A stretch of DNA of 7,376 bases, taken from contig CABQNF010000048.1 of assembly GCA_902465465.1 (NCBI GenBank), positions 1 through 7,376 of the forward strand. Direction: 5' to 3'. The DNA comes from an uncultured Collinsella sp. GTDB lineage: Bacteria; Actinomycetota; Coriobacteriia; Coriobacteriales; Coriobacteriaceae. Positions 1 through 5,934 of this stretch are shown one piece after another (the stretch's first letter is position 1; every line of letters begins with the position of its first letter). The notes under the pieces are model-generated. The model was not told the origin of the DNA. It was given only the letters and a program-made list of their open reading frames with translations, and ran no database searches. A program made the translations under genes and the position numbers.

Positions 1-1
1 G

Positions 2-757
2 GCGTCGCTGTTCGGCCACTGCTGTTTCCGTCCCGGCCAGACCAAAAACACCTATGGCACGGGCTGCTTTATGCTCATGAACACCGGCGACGAGATCGTC
101 GAATCCAAGAATGGCCTGGTCTCCACCATCGGTATCGCTGCGGACGGCAAAGTCAGCTATGCGCTCGAGGGCTCTATTTTTGCCGCCGGCTCAACGATGA
201 ACTGGCTTCGCAACAACATGGGCATCATCTCAAACGTGACCGAGTCGGCGCAGCTTGCCACCTCGATTAGCGACAACGAGGGCTGCTACTTCGTTCCCGC
301 CTTTGCGGGCTTGGGTGCTCCCTGGTGGGACCCGCATGCCCGCGGTATCGTGTGCGGCCTGACTGGTGCCTCGAGCCGTGCAACCATCGTGCGTGCCGCG
401 TGCGAGTCCATGGCCTATCAGAGCTACGACGTGCTGCGCGCCATGGAACAGGACGTGGGGCTTGCGATTGAGCGCCTGTCCGTCGACGGCGGTGCCTCGC
501 GCAACGAGTTCATCATGCAATTCCAGGCCGATCTGCTGGATATCCCCGTGCTGCAGTGCGAGACGGTCGAGACCACAGCGATCGGTGCCGCGTACCTGGC
601 GGGCCTTGCCGTCGGCTATTGGGAGGACTTGGAGGAGCTGGAGCAAAACGCCCAGATCGTCAAGATCTTCCATCCTCACATGTCCGCCGAGCGCCGTGAG
701 AGCAACCTCGCTGGTTGGCGTGATGCCGTCAAGCGCTCGCTCGGCACCGCGCGGTAG
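2..757 (+). CDS. glpK: Glycerol kinase, C-terminal half (5' end outside window)
   Basis: The enzyme phosphorylates glycerol with ATP to sn-glycerol 3-phosphate in the cytoplasm, the entry step of glycerol use. The frame is open from base 2 and gives 251 residues, about half of the usual 500 or so. Visible family blocks are KNTYGTGCFMLMNTG at the start, YALEG, PAFAGLGAPWWDPHARG, the nucleotide-side VDGGASRNEFIMQFQ and TTAIGAAYLAGLAVGYW, ending in GWRDAVKRS as in E. coli GlpK. By alignment from memory, the catalytic Asp (D245 of E. coli) and the GDQQ motif lie only about three residues upstream of the window, so the active site cannot be judged here. The visible part has no frameshift or odd residue. 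No glpF or glpD neighbour follows; the next gene is upp after a hairpin, so glpK probably ends its own transcript. An ATG at base 71 is internal, not the start. Confidence 0.96.
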   Translation, partial: ASLFGHCCFRPGQTKNTYGTGCFMLMNTGDEIVESKNGLVSTIGIAADGKVSYALEGSIFAAGSTMNWLRNNMGIISNVTESAQLATSISDNEGCYFVPAFAGLGAPWWDPHARGIVCGLTGASSRATIVRAACESMAYQSYDVLRAMEQDVGLAIERLSVDGGASRNEFIMQFQADLLDIPVLQCETVETTAIGAAYLAGLAVGYWEDLEELEQNAQIVKIFHPHMSAERRESNLAGWRDAVKRSLGTAR

Positions 758-800
758 GGCTGCGACGGGCCGCTCGATACAACGAACCGCTAAACTTATG

Positions 801-835
801 CATGGCGCGCGGCGGCAACATCGCTGCGCGCCATG
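801..835 (+). terminator. GC-rich hairpin after glpK, probable transcription end
   Basis: Arms 801-815 and 821-835 form a 15-bp stem with two G-U pairs around the 5-nt loop CAACA. The outer 10 bp (CATGGCGCGC / GCGCGCCATG) are perfect. It begins 43 nt after the glpK stop. No U-tract follows directly, so it is not a textbook intrinsic terminator. The only T run nearby is TTTT at 848-851. It may terminate weakly, protect the glpK mRNA 3' end, or act with Rho. A second hairpin of the same span follows upp. Confidence 0.6.
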
Positions 836-863
836 TCAGCAAGGCCGTTTTGCGGCCGCAACG

Positions 864-870
864 AAAGGGG
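864..870 (+). promoter_or_regulatory. Ribosome binding site that fixes the upp start
   Basis: AAAGGGG lies 10 nt before the ATG at 881. An in-frame ATG at 833 would add 16 residues, but it sits in the right arm of the glpK hairpin with no Shine-Dalgarno in front of it. The 881 start is therefore preferred. No convincing promoter was seen between 758 and 863, although upp needs one or read-through from glpK. Confidence 0.7.
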
Positions 871-880
871 CAATCAGCCC

Positions 881-1528
881 ATGACCGTTACCTACGATGC
901 GTCTCGCGTGACGCTTGTCGACCATCCGCTCGTCCAGCACAAGCTGTCGATCCTGCGCGATAAGTCGACCGGCACCAACCAGTTCCGCCAGCTCGTGCGC
1001 GAGCTTGCGCTCTTTGACGGCTACGAGGCCATGCGCGACCTGCCCATGGAAGACGTCGAAGTCGAGACCCCCATCACCACTGCCACGTTTAAGCAGCTTG
1101 CCGGCAAAAAGCTCGCTATCGTACCTATCCTGCGCGCCGGTCTTGGCATGGTCGACGGCATTCTCGACCTGGTGCCCTCCGCTCGCGTGGGTCATATCGG
1201 CATGGAGCGCGACGAGGTCACCCACGAGCCGCATGAGTATTACTGCAAGATGCCCAAGGATATCGACCAGCGCGTCTGCCTGGTTGTCGACCCCATGCTC
1301 GCCACGGGTGGCTCGGCCGAGATGGCTATTAGCTACCTGCGCGAGCGCGGCGTTAAGGACATCCGCATGCTGTGCATCGTCGCCGCGCCCGAGGGCCTCA
1401 AGTCGCTGACCGAGAAGGACCCCGACGTACATATTTATACGTGCGCCATCGATGACCATCTCAACGAGGACGCCTACATCGTTCCCGGCCTGGGTGACGC
1501 TGGTGACCGTATTTACGGAACGCTCTAA
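881..1528 (+). CDS. upp: Uracil phosphoribosyltransferase
   Basis: This cytoplasmic salvage enzyme joins uracil and PRPP to give UMP and pyrophosphate. From the ATG at 881 it is 215 residues, close to the 208-209 usual in the family. It begins in the typical way (VTLVDHPLVQHKLSILRDK) and carries VPILRAGLGMVDGIL. The PRPP-binding loop VDPMLATGG is at residues 136-144, followed by IVAAPEGL, and the uracil-binding end PGLGDAGDRIYGT is intact. All these blocks match E. coli Upp in order and spacing, so the enzyme should be active. It stands alone between two hairpins rather than beside a uracil permease gene. The 16-residue longer version from 833 is unlikely because of its poor translation signal and the family length. 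Confidence 0.97.
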   Translation: MTVTYDASRVTLVDHPLVQHKLSILRDKSTGTNQFRQLVRELALFDGYEAMRDLPMEDVEVETPITTATFKQLAGKKLAIVPILRAGLGMVDGILDLVPSARVGHIGMERDEVTHEPHEYYCKMPKDIDQRVCLVVDPMLATGGSAEMAISYLRERGVKDIRMLCIVAAPEGLKSLTEKDPDVHIYTCAIDDHLNEDAYIVPGLGDAGDRIYGTL

Positions 1529-1570
1529 CCACTGAGCGATATCGGCTACAGCCGCAAATACGAAGAAATG

Positions 1571-1605
1571 GTGCGCGCGGGCGAGCAAAAGGCGTCCGCG
1601 CGCAC
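1571..1605 (+). terminator. GC-rich hairpin after upp, probable transcription end
   Basis: Arms 1571-1583 and 1593-1605 form a 13-bp stem with one G-U pair and a 9-nt loop. The outer 10 bp (GTGCGCGCGG / CCGCGCGCAC) are perfect. It starts 42 nt after the upp stop and spans 35 nt, like the hairpin after glpK. No T-tract follows directly; TTTT occurs at 1621-1624. It separates upp from the atp promoter and probably marks the end of the upp transcript, perhaps with Rho. Confidence 0.6.
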
Positions 1606-1703
1606 TCCTGTTAACGGACGTTTTGCCCTGCAGGGTTCTAGAAAAACGTATTACCGTACCTGCGGCATAAAGAAGGTCTTAAGAAAACGAACAGGTGCGT
1701 ATT

Positions 1704-1722
1704 AACCGATGCTTTTTCGGTT
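1704..1722. repeat. Short inverted repeat overlapping the -35 of the atp promoter
   Basis: AACCGA (1704-1709) and TCGGTT (1717-1722) form a perfect 6-bp inverted repeat around TGCTTTT. Its right arm overlaps the first two bases of the proposed -35 element. The T run is in the loop, not after the stem, so it does not look like a terminator. It could be an operator half-site pair or chance. Confidence 0.35.
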
Positions 1723-1748
1723 GTACTTTAGCGATTGGCTCGTACAAT
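1721..1748 (+). promoter_or_regulatory. Probable sigma-70-type promoter of the atp operon
   Basis: The -10 TACAAT (1743-1748) differs from TATAAT at one base. It lies 16 nt after TTGTAC (1721-1726), which shares TTG with the -35 consensus. Transcription would start near 1755 and leave a leader of about 55 nt before the atpI-like start at 1810. The surrounding 1611-1800 stretch is clearly more AT-rich than the genes, as expected for a promoter region. No better pair was found upstream of the operon. Confidence 0.6.
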
Positions 1749-1809
1749 AGTCACCAATGTTTGGCGGGAACTGTTCTGTGGAGCGTTAAAAAGGAAAGTG
1801 AGGACGCCA

Positions 1810-2121
1810 GTGTTTCAGATAGCCGATCTGCTCGCTATCGTTGCAGGCGCCATCGCGGGCGCGGTCGCCTTTCTTCCCTTTGTTTTTACGCTCAAGCCGG
1901 TTCTTGACGATAAACAGAATGCGGACATGCTCAAGGGCATGGTGAGTCTCGCGGTCTCGGCGATCGCGTTGCTTGTCTTTACCCTGGTCGTGTTCGCGTT
2001 GTTCGGAGAGGCGTTTCGTATGTTCCTCTTGGGCGAGGCGATCGGCTTCGTGGCCTTTATGGCCGTCTGCACGGTTCGCGTCGCCAAGGCGCTGCGAGAT
2101 CCTCATGAGGTCGAAAGGTAA
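1810..2121 (+). CDS. atpI: Small membrane protein, atpI-like (first gene of the atp operon)
   Basis: This is a very hydrophobic 103-residue protein with about three membrane segments (residues about 5-28, 44-65 and 69-92) and a charged tail ending DPHEVER. A gene of this kind directly before atpB is normally atpI, whose product helps c-ring assembly and possibly cation supply. The identification rests on position, size and hydrophobicity; I see no diagnostic AtpI motif, and three rather than four membrane segments is slightly unusual. The GTG at 1810 is chosen because GAGG (1800-1803) precedes it by 6 nt. An in-frame GTG at 1798 has its purine run too close. A TTG at 1735 lies upstream of the predicted transcription start. 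The gene ends 3 nt before atpB, so the two are probably translationally coupled. Confidence 0.7.
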   Translation: MFQIADLLAIVAGAIAGAVAFLPFVFTLKPVLDDKQNADMLKGMVSLAVSAIALLVFTLVVFALFGEAFRMFLLGEAIGFVAFMAVCTVRVAKALRDPHEVER

Positions 2122-2124
2122 GTC

Positions 2125-2928
2125 GTGGAAATTTTTGAAAAGCTGCCTGATGAGATTAATCATCTGGTCAGCGAGTTCAGCTCCACCCCCGTCGTGGGCG
2201 ATTTGAGCTGCGGCATCACGCAGTACTCGTTTTGGCTGATCGTCTCCACGATCGTGCTCCTGATCGTCCTGGCCGTGTTCAAGAAGAAGCAGACGTTGGT
2301 CCCCAAGGGCTTCTTCGTCAACGGTTTCGAGTACATCATCGAGTACGTCGAGAACGATATCGGCAAGGGCGTCGTGGGTGAGAACTGGAAGAAGCACTTC
2401 CCGTTCCTGTGCTCGCTTTTCCTGTTCATCCTGATCAATAACATGATCGGCCTGATTCCGGGAATGAAGCCCGGCACCGGCGCAATCGGCTCCACCGCCG
2501 CGCTCGCCATCTTCGCCTTCGTGTACTTCATCTACTACGGATGCAAGGCTCACGGCGTGATCGGCTACATTAAGAGCCTCGCCCCGGAGGGCGTGAGCTT
2601 CCCGATGAACGTGCTCGTGTGGGTCGTCGAGCTCTTTTCGACCTTCCTGCGCCTCATCACGCTCGCCGTCCGTCTGTTCTGCAATATGTTCGCAGGACAC
2701 GTGGTCATGGGTTCGTTCGCCATCATGGCGAGCATGTTCATGCAACCGCTGCTTCAGCAGGCTTCCGCGGCTCACGCCGTCGGCGCCCTGCCTTCGCTTG
2801 CCTGGCTTGCCATCCTCATCCTGATCTACGCGATCGAGCTTGTGGTCGGCGCCATCCAGGCTTACGTCTTCACGGTCCTTACCGCCGTGTATGTCTCCGA
2901 GGCAGAGGAGGTCGCGGAGGAGGAGTAG
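2125..2928 (+). CDS. atpB: F1Fo ATP synthase subunit a
   Basis: Subunit a is the membrane stator of Fo. It forms the two proton half-channels and works against the c-ring. The product has 267 residues, in the family range, with multiple membrane segments; the first two are near residues 34-52 and 92-113 (the latter with NNMIGLIPG). The essential Arg is R183 in VRLFCNMFAGH, matching E. coli R210, and Q245 matches E. coli Q252. H192 and E238 occupy the places of E. coli E219 and H245, a known swapped pair found in many bacteria and mitochondria. C186 replaces the usual small Gly or Ala of RLFGN. The C-terminus is acidic (EAEEVAEEE). Start GTG 2125 has AAAGG at 2114-2118, inside the atpI-like gene. 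A 124-nt gap follows before atpE. Confidence 0.97.
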   Translation: MEIFEKLPDEINHLVSEFSSTPVVGDLSCGITQYSFWLIVSTIVLLIVLAVFKKKQTLVPKGFFVNGFEYIIEYVENDIGKGVVGENWKKHFPFLCSLFLFILINNMIGLIPGMKPGTGAIGSTAALAIFAFVYFIYYGCKAHGVIGYIKSLAPEGVSFPMNVLVWVVELFSTFLRLITLAVRLFCNMFAGHVVMGSFAIMASMFMQPLLQQASAAHAVGALPSLAWLAILILIYAIELVVGAIQAYVFTVLTAVYVSEAEEVAEEE

Positions 2929-3016
2929 TCTCCCGTTCGCGTCTTAAAGGTAAGGCAATTCGTTAAACCGCCGGTGCCCGTACCCATGGAGCCCGGCAGT
3001 TATAAAAAGGTTATCC

Positions 3017-3036
3017 TGCGTGAAATAAGACACGCA
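3017..3036 (+). promoter_or_regulatory. Small hairpin just upstream of the atpE ribosome binding site
   Basis: TGCGTG (3017-3022) and CACGCA (3031-3036) form a perfect 6-bp stem around the A-rich loop AAATAAGA. It ends 4 nt before the Shine-Dalgarno. The gap 2929-3052 between atpB and atpE contains no credible gene. It may tune translation or mRNA stability so that the c subunit is made in excess. A TATAAA at 3001-3006 lacks a -35 at proper distance. Confidence 0.4.
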
Positions 3037-3040
3037 CGAC

Positions 3041-3048
3041 AAAGGAGG
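3041..3048 (+). promoter_or_regulatory. Very strong ribosome binding site of atpE
   Basis: AAAGGAGG lies 4 nt before the GTG start at 3053 and is near-perfect complementarity to the 16S rRNA tail. This fits the high c-subunit demand. An in-frame TAA at 3026-3028 with no start codon in between rules out an earlier start. Confidence 0.85.
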
Positions 3049-3052
3049 AATC

Positions 3053-3247
3053 GTGGGAGTTATCGGTTACGGTCTCGGTGTTATCGGCGCTGGTCTTGCT
3101 ATCGGCCTGTCTGCTCTGGGTGCTACGGGTGCTATGGCCCGTCAGCCTGAGGTCCAGGGCCGCGTGTTCACCGTCTTCATCATGGGCTCCGCCTTCGGCG
3201 AGGCTCTGGCTCTGATCGGCTTCGTTGTCGCGCTGATCGTTAAATAG
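3053..3247 (+). CDS. atpE: F1Fo ATP synthase subunit c
   Basis: This is the rotor-ring proteolipid, a hairpin of two membrane helices that carries the ion through Fo. It has 64 residues, somewhat short against the usual 70-90, because the N-terminus has almost nothing before helix 1. Helix 1 (about 3-27) is glycine and alanine rich. The polar loop A-R-Q-P-E is at 29-33, and helix 2 carries the essential carboxylate E50 in FGEALALIGFVVAL. The R30-to-E50 spacing of 20 equals R41-to-D61 in E. coli. Na+-type rings have a Gln in helix 1 and Ser/Thr after the Glu; here the matching places are I17 and A51-L52, so proton coupling is inferred. The GTG start is set by the strong Shine-Dalgarno and an upstream in-frame stop. 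Confidence 0.96.
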   Translation: MGVIGYGLGVIGAGLAIGLSALGATGAMARQPEVQGRVFTVFIMGSAFGEALALIGFVVALIVK

Positions 3248-3262
3248 CACGGAGCGTCAAGT

Positions 3263-3865
3263 ATGAATCTTTCATCCCAGAAGAGCGCGATCGCACTCTC
3301 CGCGTCCGCGGCCGCGCTGCTCATGCCGGTTTCCGCGTTCGCCGAGGACGGCGCTGCCGGTGCGGACATCCTCATCCCTAAGATGGCGGAGTTCATCCCG
3401 GCGCTTATCGCCTTCCTGATCATCTGGATCGTGCTGGCCAAGGTCGCCCTGCCGGGCATCATGAAAACCATGGAGGAGCGCGGCAAGAAGATCGAGGAGA
3501 GCCTCGACGAGGCCGAGAAGACCAAGCAGGAGGCTATCGCCAAGCGCGCTGAGTCCGACTCGATCGTCACCGACGCCCGTCGTCAGGCTGCCGACATCGT
3601 TCTCGAGGCCCGTAAGGACGCCGAGTCCGAGCGCGCCCGTATCATCGAGGCTGCTCACAAGGAGGCCGAGGAGATTATCGCCAAGGCCCACACGACCGTC
3701 GAGGACGAGCGCAAGTCCATCTACGCCGGTGCCGCGAGTTCCATCGCTGACCTGTCCGTTGCCGTCGCCACCAAGATCGTGGGCGAGGCACTCGAGGACG
3801 ATGCCGAGCAGAAGAAGCTCATCGAGCGTTACATCCAGGAAGCAGGTAGTCTGAATGCCGACTAG
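3263..3865 (+). CDS. atpF: F1Fo ATP synthase subunit b
   Basis: Subunit b forms the peripheral stalk that holds F1 still against subunit a. The product has 200 residues, longer than E. coli b (156). A membrane segment spans about residues 44-63 (FIPALIAFLIIWIVLAKVAL). A long charged, alanine-rich helix follows from MEERGKKIEE to near the end, typical of the right-handed coiled-coil dimer. Before the membrane segment lies an extra hydrophobic stretch (8-23) followed by SAFAED, which looks like a signal peptide with cleavage after A27. The start ATG has GGAG at 3251-3254, 8 nt upstream, and lies 15 nt after atpE. The last 11 nt overlap atpH. Only one b-type gene is present here, so the stalk is presumably a homodimer. 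Confidence 0.96.
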   Translation: MNLSSQKSAIALSASAAALLMPVSAFAEDGAAGADILIPKMAEFIPALIAFLIIWIVLAKVALPGIMKTMEERGKKIEESLDEAEKTKQEAIAKRAESDSIVTDARRQAADIVLEARKDAESERARIIEAAHKEAEEIIAKAHTTVEDERKSIYAGAASSIADLSVAVATKIVGEALEDDAEQKKLIERYIQEAGSLNAD

Positions 3866-4331
3866 CCGCTATCAGGACAAGGTACTCGAGACCTACGCGC
3901 GCTCCCTTTTGGAAGCCGCCAAGGCCGAGAACCATGTGTTCGAGGACCTCGAGATGATCGAGCGTCTGGCTTCTGCCAGCCCCGAGATCATCGCCGTGCT
4001 CGACACCATGTCCAAGCGCGACCAGCTCGACCTTCTTCCCAAGGTGGCAGCTGCCTTTAAGTATGTTGCCGAGGAAGACGAGGATGTAGTGGGCGTGACC
4101 GTCACCACGGCGATCCCGCTCGACGACGAGCTGCGTCAAACCATCACTAAGAAATGCGAGCAGGACTTCGGCCGCAAGGTATTCCTTATCGAGCAGGTCG
4201 ACCCGTCTATCGTGGGCGGCCTGGTGCTCGAGGCCCGCGGCGAGCGTCGTGACATTTCCGTCAAGACGCAGCTGCGCATCGCGCAGGAGACCCTCGCAAA
4301 CTCTGCTAATTCGTACGGAGGTGAAGCCTAA
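3855..4331 (+). CDS. atpH: F1Fo ATP synthase subunit delta
   Basis: Delta joins the top of the F1 head to the b-subunit stalk. The product has 158 residues, a little shorter than E. coli delta (177). It shows the mainly helical N-terminal domain (YARSLLEAAK near residue 14) that binds alpha, then the more variable C-terminal part. The conserved family block near the end, VDPSIVGGLVLEARGERRDIS (residues 115-135), matches the GG-x-G-D-S pattern of delta/OSCP proteins. Sequence conservation in this subunit is generally low, so order in the operon supports the call. It starts inside atpF (11-nt overlap) with AGG at 3844-3846. Its stop TAA shares one base with the atpA ATG, so atpF-atpH-atpA are likely coupled in translation. 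Confidence 0.94.
   Translation: MPTSRYQDKVLETYARSLLEAAKAENHVFEDLEMIERLASASPEIIAVLDTMSKRDQLDLLPKVAAAFKYVAEEDEDVVGVTVTTAIPLDDELRQTITKKCEQDFGRKVFLIEQVDPSIVGGLVLEARGERRDISVKTQLRIAQETLANSANSYGGEA
4317..4324 (+). promoter_or_regulatory. Full-length Shine-Dalgarno of atpA inside atpH
   Basis: GGAGGTGA, complementary to the 16S rRNA tail over 8 bases, stands 6 nt before the atpA ATG and lies within the last codons of atpH. It suggests efficient independent initiation as well as coupling, useful because three alpha but only one delta are needed per enzyme. Confidence 0.85.
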
Positions 4332-5929
4332 TGTCCGAAACCCTCAATGCCCAGGATATCGCCAAGAAACTGCAGGAGCAGCTCACGAGCCTCTCCGCGA
4401 CGGTCGATACGCATGAGGTTTCAACGGTCGACGAGGTAGGCGACGGCATCGCGCGCGTCTCCGGCCTCAAGAGCGCCATGGCAGGCGAGCTTCTGGAGTT
4501 CAAGAGCTCCGATACCGGTGAGACCGTCTTCGGCCTTGCCCAGAACCTTGACCGTGACGAGGTCGGCGCCGTTCTGTTTGGTGCCGTCGACTCCATCAAG
4601 GAAGGCGACGAGTGCCGCACCACTGGCCGCATTATGGATATCCCTGTGAGCCGCGCCATGCTCGGCCGCGTCGTCAATCCGCTCGGCCAGCCCATCGACG
4701 GCCTGGGCGACATCGTCGCCACGCACCGTCGCCCCATCGAGTTCAAGGCCCCCGGCGTCATCGATCGTACCCCGGTGTGCGAGCCGGTTCAGACCGGTCT
4801 GCTCGCTATCGACTCCATGGTGCCTATTGGCCGCGGTCAGCGTGAGCTGATCATCGGCGACCGCAAGACCGGTAAGACCGCCATCGCCATCGACGCTATC
4901 CTCAACCAGCGTGGCAAGGGCATGGTCTGCATCTATGTCGCCATCGGCCAGAAGGCCTCCACGGTTGCTAACATCCGCGAGACCCTCGCTCAGCACGGTG
5001 CGCTCGACTACACCATCATCGTTTCGGCCACCGCTGCCGATTCCGCCCCTATGCAGTACATCGCGCCTATGGCCGGTGCCGCTATCGGCGAGTTCTTCAT
5101 GTACAACGGTGAGGACGGCAAGCCCGCCAGCGAGACCAACCCCGGTGGCCACGTGCTCGTCATCTACGACGATCTGTCCAAGCAGGCTGTGGCCTACCGT
5201 CAGATGTCGCTGACGCTGCATCGTCCGCCCGGACGCGAGGCCTATCCTGGCGACATCTTCTACCTGCACTCTCGTCTGCTCGAGCGTGCAGTCAAGATGT
5301 CCAAGAAGAACGGTTATGGCTCCATGACGGCTCTTCCGATCATCGAGACCCAGGACGGCGACGTCTCGGCCTACATTCCGACCAACGTCATTTCCATTAC
5401 CGATGGTCAGATCTACCTGCAGTCCGAGCTCTTCTTCCAGGGCCAGCGCCCAGCAGTCGACGTGGGCATTTCCGTGTCCCGCGTCGGTGGCGATGCGCAG
5501 ACCAAGGCCATGAAGCAGGTCGCCGGCAACCTCCGTCTGGACCTTGCTTCGTACCAGGAGCTCGCCGGCTTCACGCAGTTCGGCTCCGACCTCGACGAGG
5601 CCACGCAAAAGCAGCTTACCCACGGCGCTCGCATGACTGAGCTCCTTAAGCAGCCGCGTTACAAGCCGTTTGAGGTTGGCGAGCAGATCGTTACGCTGTT
5701 CGCTGGCAACGAGGGCTTCCTGGATGACCTGGAGATCGCCGACGTGCTGCCTTTCCGTGCCGAGCTTATCGAGTACATGGACAATGGCTTTGGCTCGCTG
5801 CTCGACAAGGTTCGCGCCAAGAAGATCGATGATGACACCAAGGTTGAGCTCTTGCGCGTCATCGGCGACTTCAAGCAGCAGTTCATGGCCAAGCACCATT
5901 CGGATGTTTCTGGATCAGAGGAGAACTAA
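4331..5929 (+). CDS. atpA: F1Fo ATP synthase subunit alpha
   Basis: Alpha alternates with beta in the F1 hexamer. It binds nucleotide without catalysis and supplies the arginine finger to the beta active site. The product has 532 residues, slightly longer than E. coli alpha (513). Domains in order are an N-terminal helix that meets delta, the beta-barrel (VDEVGDGIARVSGL), and the nucleotide domain. The latter has Walker A GDRKTGKT at 176-183 and the Walker B region HVLVIYDDLSKQA. Then come PPGREAYPGD, VISITDGQIYL and the finger SVSRVGGDAQTKAMK, with R384 matching E. coli R376, followed by the helical C-terminal domain. All key residues are present. One small oddity is H297 where LLRRPPGRE usually has Arg. 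The gene overlaps atpH by one base and ends 5 nt before atpG. Confidence 0.98.
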   Translation: MSETLNAQDIAKKLQEQLTSLSATVDTHEVSTVDEVGDGIARVSGLKSAMAGELLEFKSSDTGETVFGLAQNLDRDEVGAVLFGAVDSIKEGDECRTTGRIMDIPVSRAMLGRVVNPLGQPIDGLGDIVATHRRPIEFKAPGVIDRTPVCEPVQTGLLAIDSMVPIGRGQRELIIGDRKTGKTAIAIDAILNQRGKGMVCIYVAIGQKASTVANIRETLAQHGALDYTIIVSATAADSAPMQYIAPMAGAAIGEFFMYNGEDGKPASETNPGGHVLVIYDDLSKQAVAYRQMSLTLHRPPGREAYPGDIFYLHSRLLERAVKMSKKNGYGSMTALPIIETQDGDVSAYIPTNVISITDGQIYLQSELFFQGQRPAVDVGISVSRVGGDAQTKAMKQVAGNLRLDLASYQELAGFTQFGSDLDEATQKQLTHGARMTELLKQPRYKPFEVGEQIVTLFAGNEGFLDDLEIADVLPFRAELIEYMDNGFGSLLDKVRAKKIDDDTKVELLRVIGDFKQQFMAKHHSDVSGSEEN

Positions 5930-5934
5930 GCCCC

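Noticed and set aside
843..857. GGCCG/CGGCC mini-hairpin with TTTT in the loop before upp
   Set aside because: The stem is only 5 bp and the T run is in the loop, so it is not a terminator by itself; it is noted only as part of the shared motif.
833..880. Alternative upstream start of upp at the ATG of 833
   Set aside because: It lies in the hairpin arm, lacks a Shine-Dalgarno, and adds 16 residues not typical of the family.
1626..1635. Perfect 10-bp palindrome CCCTGCAGGG upstream of the atp promoter
   Set aside because: It has no loop and no relation to promoter elements; short palindromes arise by chance and nothing else supports a binding site.
1786..2775. A 329-codon open frame on the minus strand, antisense to the atpI-like gene and atpB
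   Set aside because: It is the complement of well-supported genes, its product is Asp/Glu/His/Arg-rich low-complexity sequence, and the stretch is explained by GC-rich codon use on the other strand.
2970..2997. GCCGG/CCGGC inverted repeat in the atpB-atpE gap
   Set aside because: It is a 5-bp stem with an 18-nt loop, too weak to claim.
3001..3006. TATAAA as -10 of an internal promoter before atpE
   Set aside because: No acceptable -35 lies 16-18 nt upstream.
4421..5899. A 492-codon open frame on the minus strand opposite atpA
   Set aside because: It is a shadow of a highly conserved gene. The product has no family look and no start signal was seen.
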